Assembly (NCBI GenBank): GCA_036504855.1 | Contig: DASXUL010000109.1 | Coordinates: 14,072 to 78,071 of the forward strand | Reading direction: 5' to 3' | DNA: 64,000 nt | From: DASXUL01 sp036504855 | Lineage (GTDB): Bacteria > Armatimonadota > DTGP01 > JAKQQT01 | Notes under the pieces: generated by a model | Database searches by the model: none | The model's input: only the letters and a program-made list of their open reading frames with translations | Told to the model about the DNA's origin: nothing | Translations under genes and position numbers: made by a program | In this document: piece after piece, positions 15,813 through 23,215 of the stretch | Numbering within the stretch: the stretch's first letter is position 1 | Layout: each line of letters begins with the position of its first letter

Positions 15813-17483
15813 TTACATGCTCTCCGGCGCCGAGATGCCGAGCATGCTGAGCACGTTGTGGAGCACCGTGCGCGTGGCGGCGGTGAGAGCGAGTCGGGCG
15901 GCGGTCAGCTTCGCGTCCTCACCGAGCACCAGGCACTGCGTATAGAACTGGTGGAAGGCCTGGGCGATCTCCTGCGAGATCCGGGTGAGGCCGTGCGGCG
16001 CGTAATCGCCGGCGAAGCGCTCCAGGTCCTCCGGATAGTCCGCGAGCCTGCGCATCAGGGCGATCTCGGACTCCTGGGTCAGCACGGAAAGATCCACCGA
16101 GGCGATATCCGGCAGCGGGACCCCCTGCTCAGCCGCCTTGCGCTCAATGCTGCGAATGCGCGCGTGGGCGTACTGAACGTAATAGACGGGGTTTTCGTTG
16201 CTCTGCTTCCTGGCGAGGTCCATGTCGAAGTCCAGCGGGCTCTGGTGGTCGCGCATGAGGAAGAAGAAGCGGCTGGCGTCTGAGCCAACGTCTTCCACCA
16301 ACTCGTCCAGCGGAAGCACCTTGCCGGCGCGCTTGGATGAGACCACCATCTCGCCGCCGGAATAGAGGCGCACGATCTGGTGGATGATGACTCGCAGGCG
16401 CTCCGGATCGTATCCCTGAGCCGCCACGGCGGCCCGGGTGCGGGCGATGTAGCCGTGGTGGTCGGGGCCCCAGATGTCGATGAGCTGGGTGAAGCCGCGC
16501 TCAAACTTGTTGCGATGGTAGGCGGCGTCCGCGGCGATGTAGGTGGAGGTGCCGTTGGCGCGCACCAGCGGTCGGTCCTTATCGTCGCCGAAGTCGGTGG
16601 ATTTCAGCCACAGGGCGCCATCCTTTTCATAGGTATGGCCGCCGGCCTTCATGGCATCCAGGGTGGCCTTTACGGCATCCGGGTGGAGCGCGGATTCGGC
16701 AAACCAGCGGTCGAAGCGGACTCCGAAGTCCTCCATTGCGCGCTTCTGGGAGGCCAGCATCTTCTCAACGCCCAGGCGCCCCAGTTTGGCGATGCGCTCA
16801 TCCTCGGGCAACTCGGCGATCTCGGCGCCATTCTCTCCCAGGATCTCGCGGGCCAGATCCAGCACGTACTCGCCCTGGTAGCCGTCCTCGGGAACCGGGG
16901 CATCCTCGCCCAGAAGCTGGCGGTATCGCGCTTCCACGCTGCGCCCGAAGTTGTTCACCTGGTTGCCGAAGTCGTTGATGTAATACTCGCGGCTGACGGC
17001 GTAGCCCTGGGTTGCCAGCAGGTTGGCCAGCGCGTCGCCGAGGGCGGCGGAGCGGCCCTGCACCACCAGAATCGGCCCGGTGGGGTTGGCGGACACAAAC
17101 TCCAGCAGGATGCTCTCGCCGGCGTGGCGGGAGTTGTGACCGTAGCGGGCGCCCTCCACCAGCACGCGGCGCACAGTAGTTTGCAGCCAGTCGGGCTTCA
17201 GGTACAGGTTGAGGAAGCCGGGCCCGGCGATCTCCATGCGCTCCAGCGCGTCATTGGCGGGGATGTGGGCCTGGATGATCTCCGCGATCTGGCGCGGGGC
17301 CTTTTTGGCCGCGCGGGCGAGGCCCATCGCTACATTACAGGCGAAATCGCCGAACTCCTTGTTCGGCGGCGTTTCGAGTTCAACGTCCGGAACGGAATCC
17401 AGGCAAAGGGAGCCGTCAGCGACGGCGGCGCGCACGGCATCCGTGAGCAGCGAGATGAGAGTATCTTTGATCATGATCGGCAT
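15813..17483 (-). CDS. argS: Arginyl-tRNA synthetase with altered HIGH motif
   Basis: 556 residues. The N-terminal additional domain (about 1-110) contains EFGDFACNVAMGLAR and GPGFLNLYL. The catalytic domain follows, with FVSANPTGPI and a DFGNQVNNFG block. SSKRAGKVLPLDELV matches the KMSKS loop, and the C-terminal anticodon domain has YVQYAHARI. The enzyme charges tRNA-Arg. The HIGH-type histidine pair (HVGH in most relatives) is replaced by LVVQ at residues 139-142. No clear ribosome-binding site precedes the ATG at 17483; an alternative ATG is at 17474. A palindrome (17493-17562) sits directly upstream. Confidence 0.93.
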   Translation of the reverse strand: MPIMIKDTLISLLTDAVRAAVADGSLCLDSVPDVELETPPNKEFGDFACNVAMGLARAAKKAPRQIAEIIQAHIPANDALERMEIAGPGFLNLYLKPDWLQTTVRRVLVEGARYGHNSRHAGESILLEFVSANPTGPILVVQGRSAALGDALANLLATQGYAVSREYYINDFGNQVNNFGRSVEARYRQLLGEDAPVPEDGYQGEYVLDLAREILGENGAEIAELPEDERIAKLGRLGVEKMLASQKRAMEDFGVRFDRWFAESALHPDAVKATLDAMKAGGHTYEKDGALWLKSTDFGDDKDRPLVRANGTSTYIAADAAYHRNKFERGFTQLIDIWGPDHHGYIARTRAAVAAQGYDPERLRVIIHQIVRLYSGGEMVVSSKRAGKVLPLDELVEDVGSDASRFFFLMRDHQSPLDFDMDLARKQSNENPVYYVQYAHARIRSIERKAAEQGVPLPDIASVDLSVLTQESEIALMRRLADYPEDLERFAGDYAPHGLTRISQEIAQAFHQFYTQCLVLGEDAKLTAARLALTAATRTVLHNVLSMLGISAPESM

Positions 17484-17492
17484 GAGGGACGA

Positions 17493-17562
17493 GCGCGGCG
17501 TTGGAGACAGGATGCCGCCCTACTCAATCGAGTAAGGCGGCATCCTGTCTCCAACGCCGCGC
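17493..17562. repeat. Long hairpin between tatA and argS
   Basis: 32-base arms (17493-17524 and 17531-17562) that are reverse complements with one mismatch, around a 6-base loop. It lies 13 bases after the tatA stop (17576) and 9 bases before the argS start, so it may end the tat message, affect argS translation, or both. The arms lack the CAG heptads of the other palindromes. Confidence 0.8.
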
Positions 17563-17575
17563 CGATGGACCCGGT

Positions 17576-17797
17576 TCACTTCTCCTCGGGTTTGGTCTCG
17601 ACGGCGGCGGATTTGGCGGGCTTGGCGGGCTCGTCTTCCTGCACTTCGTGAACGGCGTGCTTGAACTCACGCATTCCCTCGCCAAGGCCCTTGGCGAGCT
17701 CAGGGAGCTTTTTGGCGCCAAACAACAGGATGGCGACGATCAGGATGGGCCACAATTCCTGCGGGCCGAGCATTGCGATTAGGGGTTCCGTACCCAT
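17576..17797 (-). CDS. tatA: Sec-independent protein translocase subunit TatA
   Basis: 73 residues from the ATG at 17797, which has GAGGAGAG upstream. One N-terminal transmembrane helix (LWPILIVAILLFGAKKLPEL, including the FGAKKLP hinge) is followed by an amphipathic helix and a charged, proline/lysine-rich tail (AKPAKSAAVETK). It forms the variable-size pore for folded proteins with twin-arginine signals. The paralogue at 17870 lies 72 bases upstream; no tatC is in the window. Confidence 0.9.
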   Translation of the reverse strand: MGTEPLIAMLGPQELWPILIVAILLFGAKKLPELAKGLGEGMREFKHAVHEVQEDEPAKPAKSAAVETKPEEK

Positions 17798-17869
17798 GGC
17801 TAACTCTCCTCTATGGCTCCGGGCCGAAGTCCCCGGAAACCGCATGCGACCATCCGGGCGCCAGTTCGC

Positions 17870-18067
17870 CTAGCGGTCATATTTCCGGCGCGGATCTGTG
17901 TCTTCGTCGTCCAGCGACCCGTTGACCGTGTTCATCAGTTCGTCGCGCATCTTCTGCAATTCGCGCAGGGCTTTCCCGACGCTGCGGCCGATTTCGGGCA
18001 TCTTCTGCGGCCCGAACAGTAAAAACGCCACGGCCATTATGACGATGATCTCTCCCGTGCCCGGCAT
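17870..18067 (-). CDS. tatA: TatA/TatB-like twin-arginine translocase subunit
   Basis: 65 residues from an ATG at 18067 with GGAG about 7 bases upstream. The membrane helix IIVIMAVAFLLFGPQKMPEIG has the FGPQKMPE hinge, which is TatA-like though it also occurs in TatB. The amphipathic helix is short and the tail highly charged (DDEDTDPRRKYDR). It probably acts with the adjacent TatA; the short length favours TatA over TatB. Confidence 0.85.
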   Translation of the reverse strand: MPGTGEIIVIMAVAFLLFGPQKMPEIGRSVGKALRELQKMRDELMNTVNGSLDDEDTDPRRKYDR

Positions 18068-18179
18068 GTCTTTCTCCAGAGCGAGGGACCGGCAGACGGG
18101 GTCGGCGCCGGGCCCAAGCATCCGATCGACACTCAGACGGTTGGGCGCGTTCCTATCGCCAGGTCCTGGCCCCCATACT

Positions 18180-19124
18180 TTATATCGGTTTCACCGTTAC
18201 CCGAGGGGCCAGATGCTCCACGGTATGGCGCTCCAGGTAGCCAGCGCCATAGTTGGAAACGTTGGCGGCGCCGGCGGCGGTGGCATAGCGCAAAGCGTCC
18301 GCGCAGTTCCGGCCCTCGTCCAATGCTAACACCAGAGCGGCCAGGAACGCGTCGCCGCTGCCCACGGCGCTCTTGAACTCCACTTCCGGCGGCTGGGCGT
18401 ACCAGGCCCCGGTAGCATCCACGGCGACGGCGCCGCACCGCCCCAGCGTAATAGCCGCGGTGTGCACGCCCATCTTCAACAACTCACGGCCGGCTTCGGC
18501 CGCCTCGCCAACCGTTTCGATCTCGCGGCCCAGCGCCTCACTCAACTCGGCGGCGTTCGGCTTCACCACGTCCGGCGCGGCGGCAAGGCCCAGCCGAAGC
18601 GGCTCGCCGCTGGTGTCCAGCGCGGTACGCAGGCCGCGGGATTTGGCGGCGCGGATCAGGTTTGCGCACCACTCGGGCGGCAGTCCGGGCGGCAGGTTGC
18701 CGGCCACCACCACCCAGCGGCAGTCCGGCAACAGAGCCTCGAAGCGTTCCTGCAGGCGCTTGGCGGCGCGCTCGTCGATGACGGGGCCGGGTTCGTTGAT
18801 CTCCGTCTGCGTGCGGGCGGCGGTATCCATCACCTTGATGCACAGGCGGGTTTCGCCGTCCACGTCCACGAATCCGTCGGTTATGCCCTCTTCCCGAAGG
18901 CTCTCCCTCACCTCGCGTCCGATGTGCCCGGCCAGGAACCCGGTGGCCACGGCCTGCGCGCCCAAGGTGTGAAGAACCCGCGCGACATTGATGCCTTTGC
19001 CGCCTGCGGTAGAGGTGAACTCGTGGGGGCGGTGGATGCGATCCACCGCGAAATGATCGACCAGATAGGTCTTGTCGAGCGCGGCGTTGGGTGTAACGGT
19101 GAGCGCCAAAGGCGTGATAGCCAT
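18180..19124 (-). CDS. fruK: PfkB-family sugar kinase, 1-phosphofructokinase type
   Basis: 314 residues. GGKGINVARVLHTLG is PfkB signature 1, and AVGSGDAFLAALVLAL carries the anion hole and catalytic aspartate of signature 2. TPNAALDKTYLV at the N-terminus fits the 1-phosphofructokinase/tagatose-6-phosphate kinase group rather than ribokinases. It would phosphorylate fructose-1-phosphate or tagatose-6-phosphate with ATP. The ATG at 19124 has AAGGAG only 1-2 bases away, unusually close; an upstream ATG at 19166 is an alternative. No PTS genes are adjacent, so the exact sugar is uncertain. Confidence 0.85.
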   Translation of the reverse strand: MAITPLALTVTPNAALDKTYLVDHFAVDRIHRPHEFTSTAGGKGINVARVLHTLGAQAVATGFLAGHIGREVRESLREEGITDGFVDVDGETRLCIKVMDTAARTQTEINEPGPVIDERAAKRLQERFEALLPDCRWVVVAGNLPPGLPPEWCANLIRAAKSRGLRTALDTSGEPLRLGLAAAPDVVKPNAAELSEALGREIETVGEAAEAGRELLKMGVHTAAITLGRCGAVAVDATGAWYAQPPEVEFKSAVGSGDAFLAALVLALDEGRNCADALRYATAAGAANVSNYGAGYLERHTVEHLAPRVTVKPI

Positions 19125-19252
19125 ACTCCTTAGGACGGCGGGCGCCCCCGGCCGGCTCCCACTCATTGCGTATGGTTCAGTTTAGGGGGGGCTGTCGAGC
19201 ATGGTCAAGGAGCGCCGCTTTCCCTGAGCAGTTACACTGTGTTGACCTCTGG

Positions 19253-19280
19253 TTGACATAGCGCCGCAGATCGGTATACA
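19253..19280 (+). promoter_or_regulatory. Sigma70-type promoter of the HTH-ImmA/mazF operon
   Basis: TTGACA (19253-19258) and TATACA (19275-19280) separated by 16 bases, 47 bases before the start codon at 19328. A TTGTTAAC motif follows just downstream and could be an operator for the HTH protein it drives. Confidence 0.7.
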
Positions 19281-19327
19281 TTTGTTAACCGTGGGCAAGG
19301 GATACCCCTCGTGAGAAGGTGACTATC

Positions 19328-20500
19328 ATGGTTGGTGAACGACTCAAGCAACTCAGACTGGCGAGGGGATGGAGCTTGGAGGCGCTGGCCGCAGAGGTCG
19401 GCGGCGTCGTCTCACGCCAAGCTATATGGAAGTACGAACATGGCAGGGCAAACCCTTCCGCCTACGTTCTCACGCGTCTCGCCAGCGCCCTCGGCGTGAA
19501 GTCTGTTGCCCTTTGGGCCGAACCCAATGTCCGTGTGGAACTCGTGGCCTACAGGAAGCGGAGCCGCCTAACAAAGAAGGAACAGGAACAAACCGAGAGC
19601 TTTGTCAGGCAGACGCTGGAGGAGCGGGTTGCCCTTCAGAACGTGATGGGTCAAACCCCTGATGTGGACCTGCCTATCCGTTCCCTCCACATTGGAAGCG
19701 TGGAGGAGGCTGAGGCGGCGGCTGAGGTCCTTCGGACGAAGTGGGTGTTGGGTGTGGACCCCATCGCAAACGTAGTCAACGTCCTGGAGAGCCATCTTGT
19801 TCACGTCGTGGAGATACCAACGAGCGACCACTTCGATGGCCTTTCCGCTGTCGCCTACGACAGCGAAGGCGATGCCGTGGCGGCGGCGGTCGTCTCTCGG
19901 GATGGCGTCTCTGGAGAGCGCCAGAGACTGAACCTCTGCCATGAACTCGGCCATCTCGTCCTCGATATCGCCGAGGGTGTTGACCCAGAGAAAGCTGCGT
20001 TCAGGTTCGGTTCCGCGTTCTTGGCGCCGGTCGGGGAGCTTCTTCGGCAAGTGGGGAGAACGCGCGGTGCACTGACCCTGCCCGAACTCCTCATGCTGAA
20101 GCGCCAATTCGGGATGAGCGTACAGGCTCTGTTGTACCGCTTGCGGGAACTGGAAGTCATCACCGACCAGCACTACAAGCAATGGTGCATCGACATCAAC
20201 CAGATGGGCTACAGGAAGGCAGAACCGGCGCCTGTGCCCCCCGAGGAACCTCAGTGGCTTCGCCAGAGCGTCCTCCACGCGTTGGCTGAGGGACTAACCA
20301 CCAAGGAGGAAGCCGAGCGTCTGTTAGGCGGATTTGTGGAGGGCGTTCCTGATCTGTCTCTGGACGGCAGGCGGAACTACATGCAGCTCCCAGCGGAGGA
20401 GCGTCGCCGCATCCTCGAGGAGCAGGCGGCTCGGTTCGTGTCCCATTACGAGCGGGATACCTCGTGGCGGGACATCCAGGGGGGCGACATTGACGAGTAG
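19328..20500 (+). CDS. HTH (XRE) - ImmA/IrrE metallopeptidase - antitoxin-tail fusion protein
   Basis: 390 residues. Residues about 3-60 form an XRE helix-turn-helix (LKQLRLARGWSLEALA, then VSRQAIWKYEHGR). The centre is an ImmA/IrrE-type zinc peptidase with HELGH at 205-209 and a candidate third ligand in EKAAFRF (E221). From about residue 352 to the end there is an extra segment, MQLPAEERRRILEEQA, then HYERDTSWRDIQGGDIDE. It resembles small antitoxins that normally precede PemK/MazF toxins. Ordinary XRE-ImmA proteins end before this point, after the ALAEGLTTKEEAERLLG stretch. The next gene is MazF, overlapping by 11 bases. GAAGGTG lies 8 bases before the ATG at 19328. It probably represses its own promoter and neutralises MazF; proteolytic control is inference. 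Confidence 0.85.
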   Translation: MVGERLKQLRLARGWSLEALAAEVGGVVSRQAIWKYEHGRANPSAYVLTRLASALGVKSVALWAEPNVRVELVAYRKRSRLTKKEQEQTESFVRQTLEERVALQNVMGQTPDVDLPIRSLHIGSVEEAEAAAEVLRTKWVLGVDPIANVVNVLESHLVHVVEIPTSDHFDGLSAVAYDSEGDAVAAAVVSRDGVSGERQRLNLCHELGHLVLDIAEGVDPEKAAFRFGSAFLAPVGELLRQVGRTRGALTLPELLMLKRQFGMSVQALLYRLRELEVITDQHYKQWCIDINQMGYRKAEPAPVPPEEPQWLRQSVLHALAEGLTTKEEAERLLGGFVEGVPDLSLDGRRNYMQLPAEERRRILEEQAARFVSHYERDTSWRDIQGGDIDE

Positions 20501-20855
20501 CATCGCCAGTGTGCCCAAGCGGGGTGAGGTCTGGCTGGTCAACTTCGACCCAACGGTTGGGTCGGAGATCCAGAAGACCCGCCCCGCCATCGTCATCAGT
20601 TCCGACGGCGTCGGCAAACTGCCTGTAAAACTGGTGGTGCCCCTGACTGAGTGGCAGGCGAGCTTCACGGGAAACATCTGGCACGTAAGGATCACGCCCG
20701 ATAGCCGCAACGGCCTGACCAAGGACTCTGCCGCCGACACGCTCCAAACCCGGAGCGTGTCGGTGGACCGCTTTGTCAGTCGGTGGGGGGCAGTCACCCC
20801 AGTCATCCTTCAGGAAATCGCCGCCGCCATAGCGGCCGTTGTCGAGTATCTGTGA
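20490..20855 (+). CDS. mazF: MazF/PemK-type endoribonuclease toxin
   Basis: 121 residues from a TTG at 20490 with AGGGGGG about 5 bases upstream; a GTG at 20511 is possible but lacks a site. PKRGEVWLVNFDPTVGSE and KTRPAIVISSD are the N-terminal MazF signature, followed by VVPLTEWQASF and a late SVSVDRF...W segment. Such toxins cut mRNA at short sequences until bound by their antitoxin. Start and stop overlap with the upstream gene, so the two are translationally coupled. Confidence 0.9.
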   Translation: MTSSIASVPKRGEVWLVNFDPTVGSEIQKTRPAIVISSDGVGKLPVKLVVPLTEWQASFTGNIWHVRITPDSRNGLTKDSAADTLQTRSVSVDRFVSRWGAVTPVILQEIAAAIAAVVEYL

Positions 20856-21224
20856 GGCAACGAGAGCGTTCCCTAACGCCAGTGAACCTGGGACGGTTCG
20901 TTAGGTCGGAGGTAAGCCCATGGCGAAGGACAACCCACGTACAGTCTTCGACCCTTTGCTCTGCCCCTTGTATGAGAGTCGGTAGGTTAAGATGGAAGTG
21001 GCGCTGGACGGACCGTGTGTCCCTTGGTCCCTCAAGACCGTGCAGTAGCTTGGTCGTCCAGCCCGCAGGGTCTCTGGCAAAGCCCGAACAGTTGCCAGGG
21101 CCAGCCCTCCCGGCGAGGGGACTCGCGTCCTCCCGGCGAGGGGCCAAGCCCGCATCCGCAAGGCCGGCGCCGTCCAGAGACAGATCCCTTTCGGACCTAC
21201 CGTGCTGGAAAGGAGAAGCCCGTC
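20856..21224 (+). ncRNA. IS110 leader region, candidate bridge RNA
   Basis: A 369-base non-coding stretch upstream of the transposase. It has a stem at 20872-20878/20899-20905, a 7-bp stem CTGGCAA/TTGCCAG (21074-21098), and two identical 14-base hairpin units CTCCCGGCGAGGGG at 21107-21120 and 21130-21143, offset by 23 bases. IS110-group elements are known to encode a structured bridge RNA in the end upstream of the transposase, which makes this the natural place to look. A 21-codon frame (20920-20985) with a good GGAGG site also lies here and may be a leader peptide or chance. Exact RNA ends and guide loops cannot be read. Confidence 0.45.
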
Positions 21225-22160
21225 ATGTCCGCCTCTTCCGTCTGCGTCGGCGTGGATGTCAGCAAGGCCCATCTGGACATCTGCATCACCGGCGAGCCCG
21301 TCTTCCGGGTCGGCAATGGGGAAGCCGGCCTCGACGCCCTCTGTCAGAGACTCTCCCCGATGACCGTGCGCCGCATCGTCATGGAAGCCACCGGCGGCTA
21401 TGAACGCCCGGCCGCCGCCGCTCTGTGCGCCAAAGGCTACTCGGTGAGCGTGGTCAACCCGCGCCAGGCCCGGGACTTCGCCAAGGCCCTGGGGCAGCTG
21501 GCCAAGACCGACAGGCTGGACGCCAGGATCCTGTGCCGCATGGCCGAGTGCCTGGAGACCCCGCCCACCCCGCTGCCTGATGAGGCCGCCCAGACGTTCC
21601 GCTCGCTTCTGTTGCGCCGTCGCCAGTTGTGCGACATCCTGGCGGCGGAGAGGAACCGCCGCCAAACGGCCCATCCGAGTGTCTGCCCCAACCTGGACGA
21701 GCACATCCAGTGGCTGAAGGCGTGCATCGACGACATCGACAACGACATTGACCAGTCCCTTCGGGAGCACACCGAGTTGGGGGAGAAGGAGAAGATGTTG
21801 CGGACGGTTCCCGGTGTGGGACCGATCCTGGCCCGCACGGTCTTGTTCGAGATGCCGGAGTTGGGACGGCTTACGGGCAAACAGGCATCGGCCCTGGCGG
21901 GGGTGGCTCCTTTGAACCGGGATTCGGGGGCCTTCCGCGGTCATCGGTCCACGTGGGGAGGGCGGGCGGACGTTCGTCGGGTGCTGTTCACCGCCACGCT
22001 GTGCGCCGTTCGCTACAATCCGGTGTTGCGTTCCGCCTATGAGCAGATGGTCGCCAGGGGGAAACCGAAGAAGGTCGCTCTGGTCGCCTGTATGCGCCGC
22101 CTCCTTTGCATCCTCAACGCCATGCTCCGCGACCACCGCGCCTGGCAACCTGCCGCTTGA
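21225..22160 (+). CDS. IS110-family transposase (DEDD recombinase)
   Basis: 311 residues, intact. The N-terminal RuvC-like DEDD domain shows CVGVDVSKAHLDI, MEATGGYE and KTDRLDA. The C-terminal domain has the VPGVGPILARTV helix-hairpin and RDSGAFRGHRSTWGGRADVRR-type block, whose serine is thought to act in catalysis. It moves the element by RNA-guided recombination in related systems. The ATG at 21225 has AAGGAG 9 bases upstream. No frameshift or internal stop is seen, so it may be active. Confidence 0.92.
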   Translation: MSASSVCVGVDVSKAHLDICITGEPVFRVGNGEAGLDALCQRLSPMTVRRIVMEATGGYERPAAAALCAKGYSVSVVNPRQARDFAKALGQLAKTDRLDARILCRMAECLETPPTPLPDEAAQTFRSLLLRRRQLCDILAAERNRRQTAHPSVCPNLDEHIQWLKACIDDIDNDIDQSLREHTELGEKEKMLRTVPGVGPILARTVLFEMPELGRLTGKQASALAGVAPLNRDSGAFRGHRSTWGGRADVRRVLFTATLCAVRYNPVLRSAYEQMVARGKPKKVALVACMRRLLCILNAMLRDHRAWQPAA

Positions 22161-22180
22161 GGGGGCTCGCCGAACATGCG

Positions 22181-22906
22181 ATGAGCCCCCTCGCACTTGC
22201 CCTATCAGAAATTCCGAAACACAGTTGCTACTGCGGGCAATTCCTCCACCCTGCTTTATCCCCGGAGTGCGGAGTGGAGCGGGAGCACGTCATCGCGGGC
22301 TCCTTCTTCCCGTCGGCCTTTCGGGGCGACGCGCCCAAGGTGTGGGCCTGCTCATCATGTAACCGGGCCATATCGCACGCCGAGGGCAAGGTTCGTGACT
22401 ACTTGGTTCTGTTGGCGCCAAACACTCATCTCAACGAAATCCGCGACGGTCCCGCTTCCCGGTCCTTCCAGTACGACCGGAGACGGGCGAAGAGGCTGTG
22501 GGATGCGCGGCAGGAGGGGCCAGCCGTGACTCCAGGCGGCATCTGGGCGCCGCACCAGTTGGCTCTGCCGCTCAATTGGGAGGAAATGGAACCCGTTCTG
22601 ATGAAGTGGGTCCGGGGCTTGTACTACTACCATGAGGCGCATATCATCCCGCTCGGTTGTGAGGTGATGGTCGGCATAACGCAGGAGCGCCGGGTTCAGG
22701 AGTTCTTCGAGATGCTCATTTTGGGGTCGCGGTATACGGTCAATCACATTGGCGGGGTGACCGATATATTCACCTACGGCTACACCCGCATGGAGGGCGA
22801 TGGGCCGGACTCCCTCTGGTTGATGGCCTACGGCAACGGTCCCAGGATATACGCGGCGGTCGGGCCGACGGCGACCCGCCCCCTGAAGCGTCTCTTCGTA
22901 GAATGA
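22181..22906 (+). CDS. HNH-endonuclease-like protein, start possibly truncated by the IS
   Basis: 241 residues from the ATG at 22181. SCYCGQF, REHVIAG (H36) and WACSSCNRAIS give the zinc-finger/HNH layout (C...C, E-H-V-I, C-x-x-C-N) found in HNH nucleases, although the first pair is C-x-C rather than C-x-x-C. The remaining 180 residues are unfamiliar and rich in tryptophan and tyrosine (VRGLYYYHEAHIIP). The ATG falls inside the hairpin at the transposase end and has no good ribosome-binding site, so the original start may have been lost on insertion. It may be a defence-type or homing nuclease; the target is unknown. Confidence 0.65.
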   Translation: MSPLALALSEIPKHSCYCGQFLHPALSPECGVEREHVIAGSFFPSAFRGDAPKVWACSSCNRAISHAEGKVRDYLVLLAPNTHLNEIRDGPASRSFQYDRRRAKRLWDARQEGPAVTPGGIWAPHQLALPLNWEEMEPVLMKWVRGLYYYHEAHIIPLGCEVMVGITQERRVQEFFEMLILGSRYTVNHIGGVTDIFTYGYTRMEGDGPDSLWLMAYGNGPRIYAAVGPTATRPLKRLFVE

Positions 22907-23215
22907 CCTCGCCTTCCGTACGGAGGGCGCCGGGCCTGGTGGTCCGATGGGCCTTTTGCCGGGCGGCATCGTGGGTCGTCCGGCCGCGGGCACACACGTG
23001 GGCGGTTACCTGCGCGGTGCTCTCATTTCAAGCTCAAGATCACTACTCCCATAGACCAGTATGCGGTCATTCTCCCTGAGCAGTGGCAGGAGCGACGCAT
23101 GTCCGGCGCGCCGCGGAACGCCGCCGTGATCAGCTCGTCACACGTTTGGACGGGCCATTCCTCACCGGCATTGCGCCGGCCGCCCGGCCCGTCGTCCCCC
23201 CCAAAGGAGAGCGTC
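22907..23215. other. 309-base gap with no gene recognised
   Basis: Between the HNH gene and the third beta-helix gene. I see no open frame with a start signal, no clear hairpin terminator beyond a short CCTTCCGTACGGAGG palindrome just after the HNH stop, and no recognisable promoter. The last part contains the AAAGGAGA ribosome-binding site of the beta-helix gene. Confidence 0.5.

Larger units (their letters stand above)
20856..22192 (+). mobile_element. IS110-family insertion sequence (ends approximate)
   Basis: One transposase gene with a long structured leader and a terminal hairpin. The left limit is taken as the mazF stop and the right limit as the end of the GAGGGGGCTC/GAGCCCCCTC hairpin; neither is proven, because IS110 elements have no terminal inverted repeats or target duplications to mark them. 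It separates the toxin-antitoxin pair from an HNH-type gene. Confidence 0.65.
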
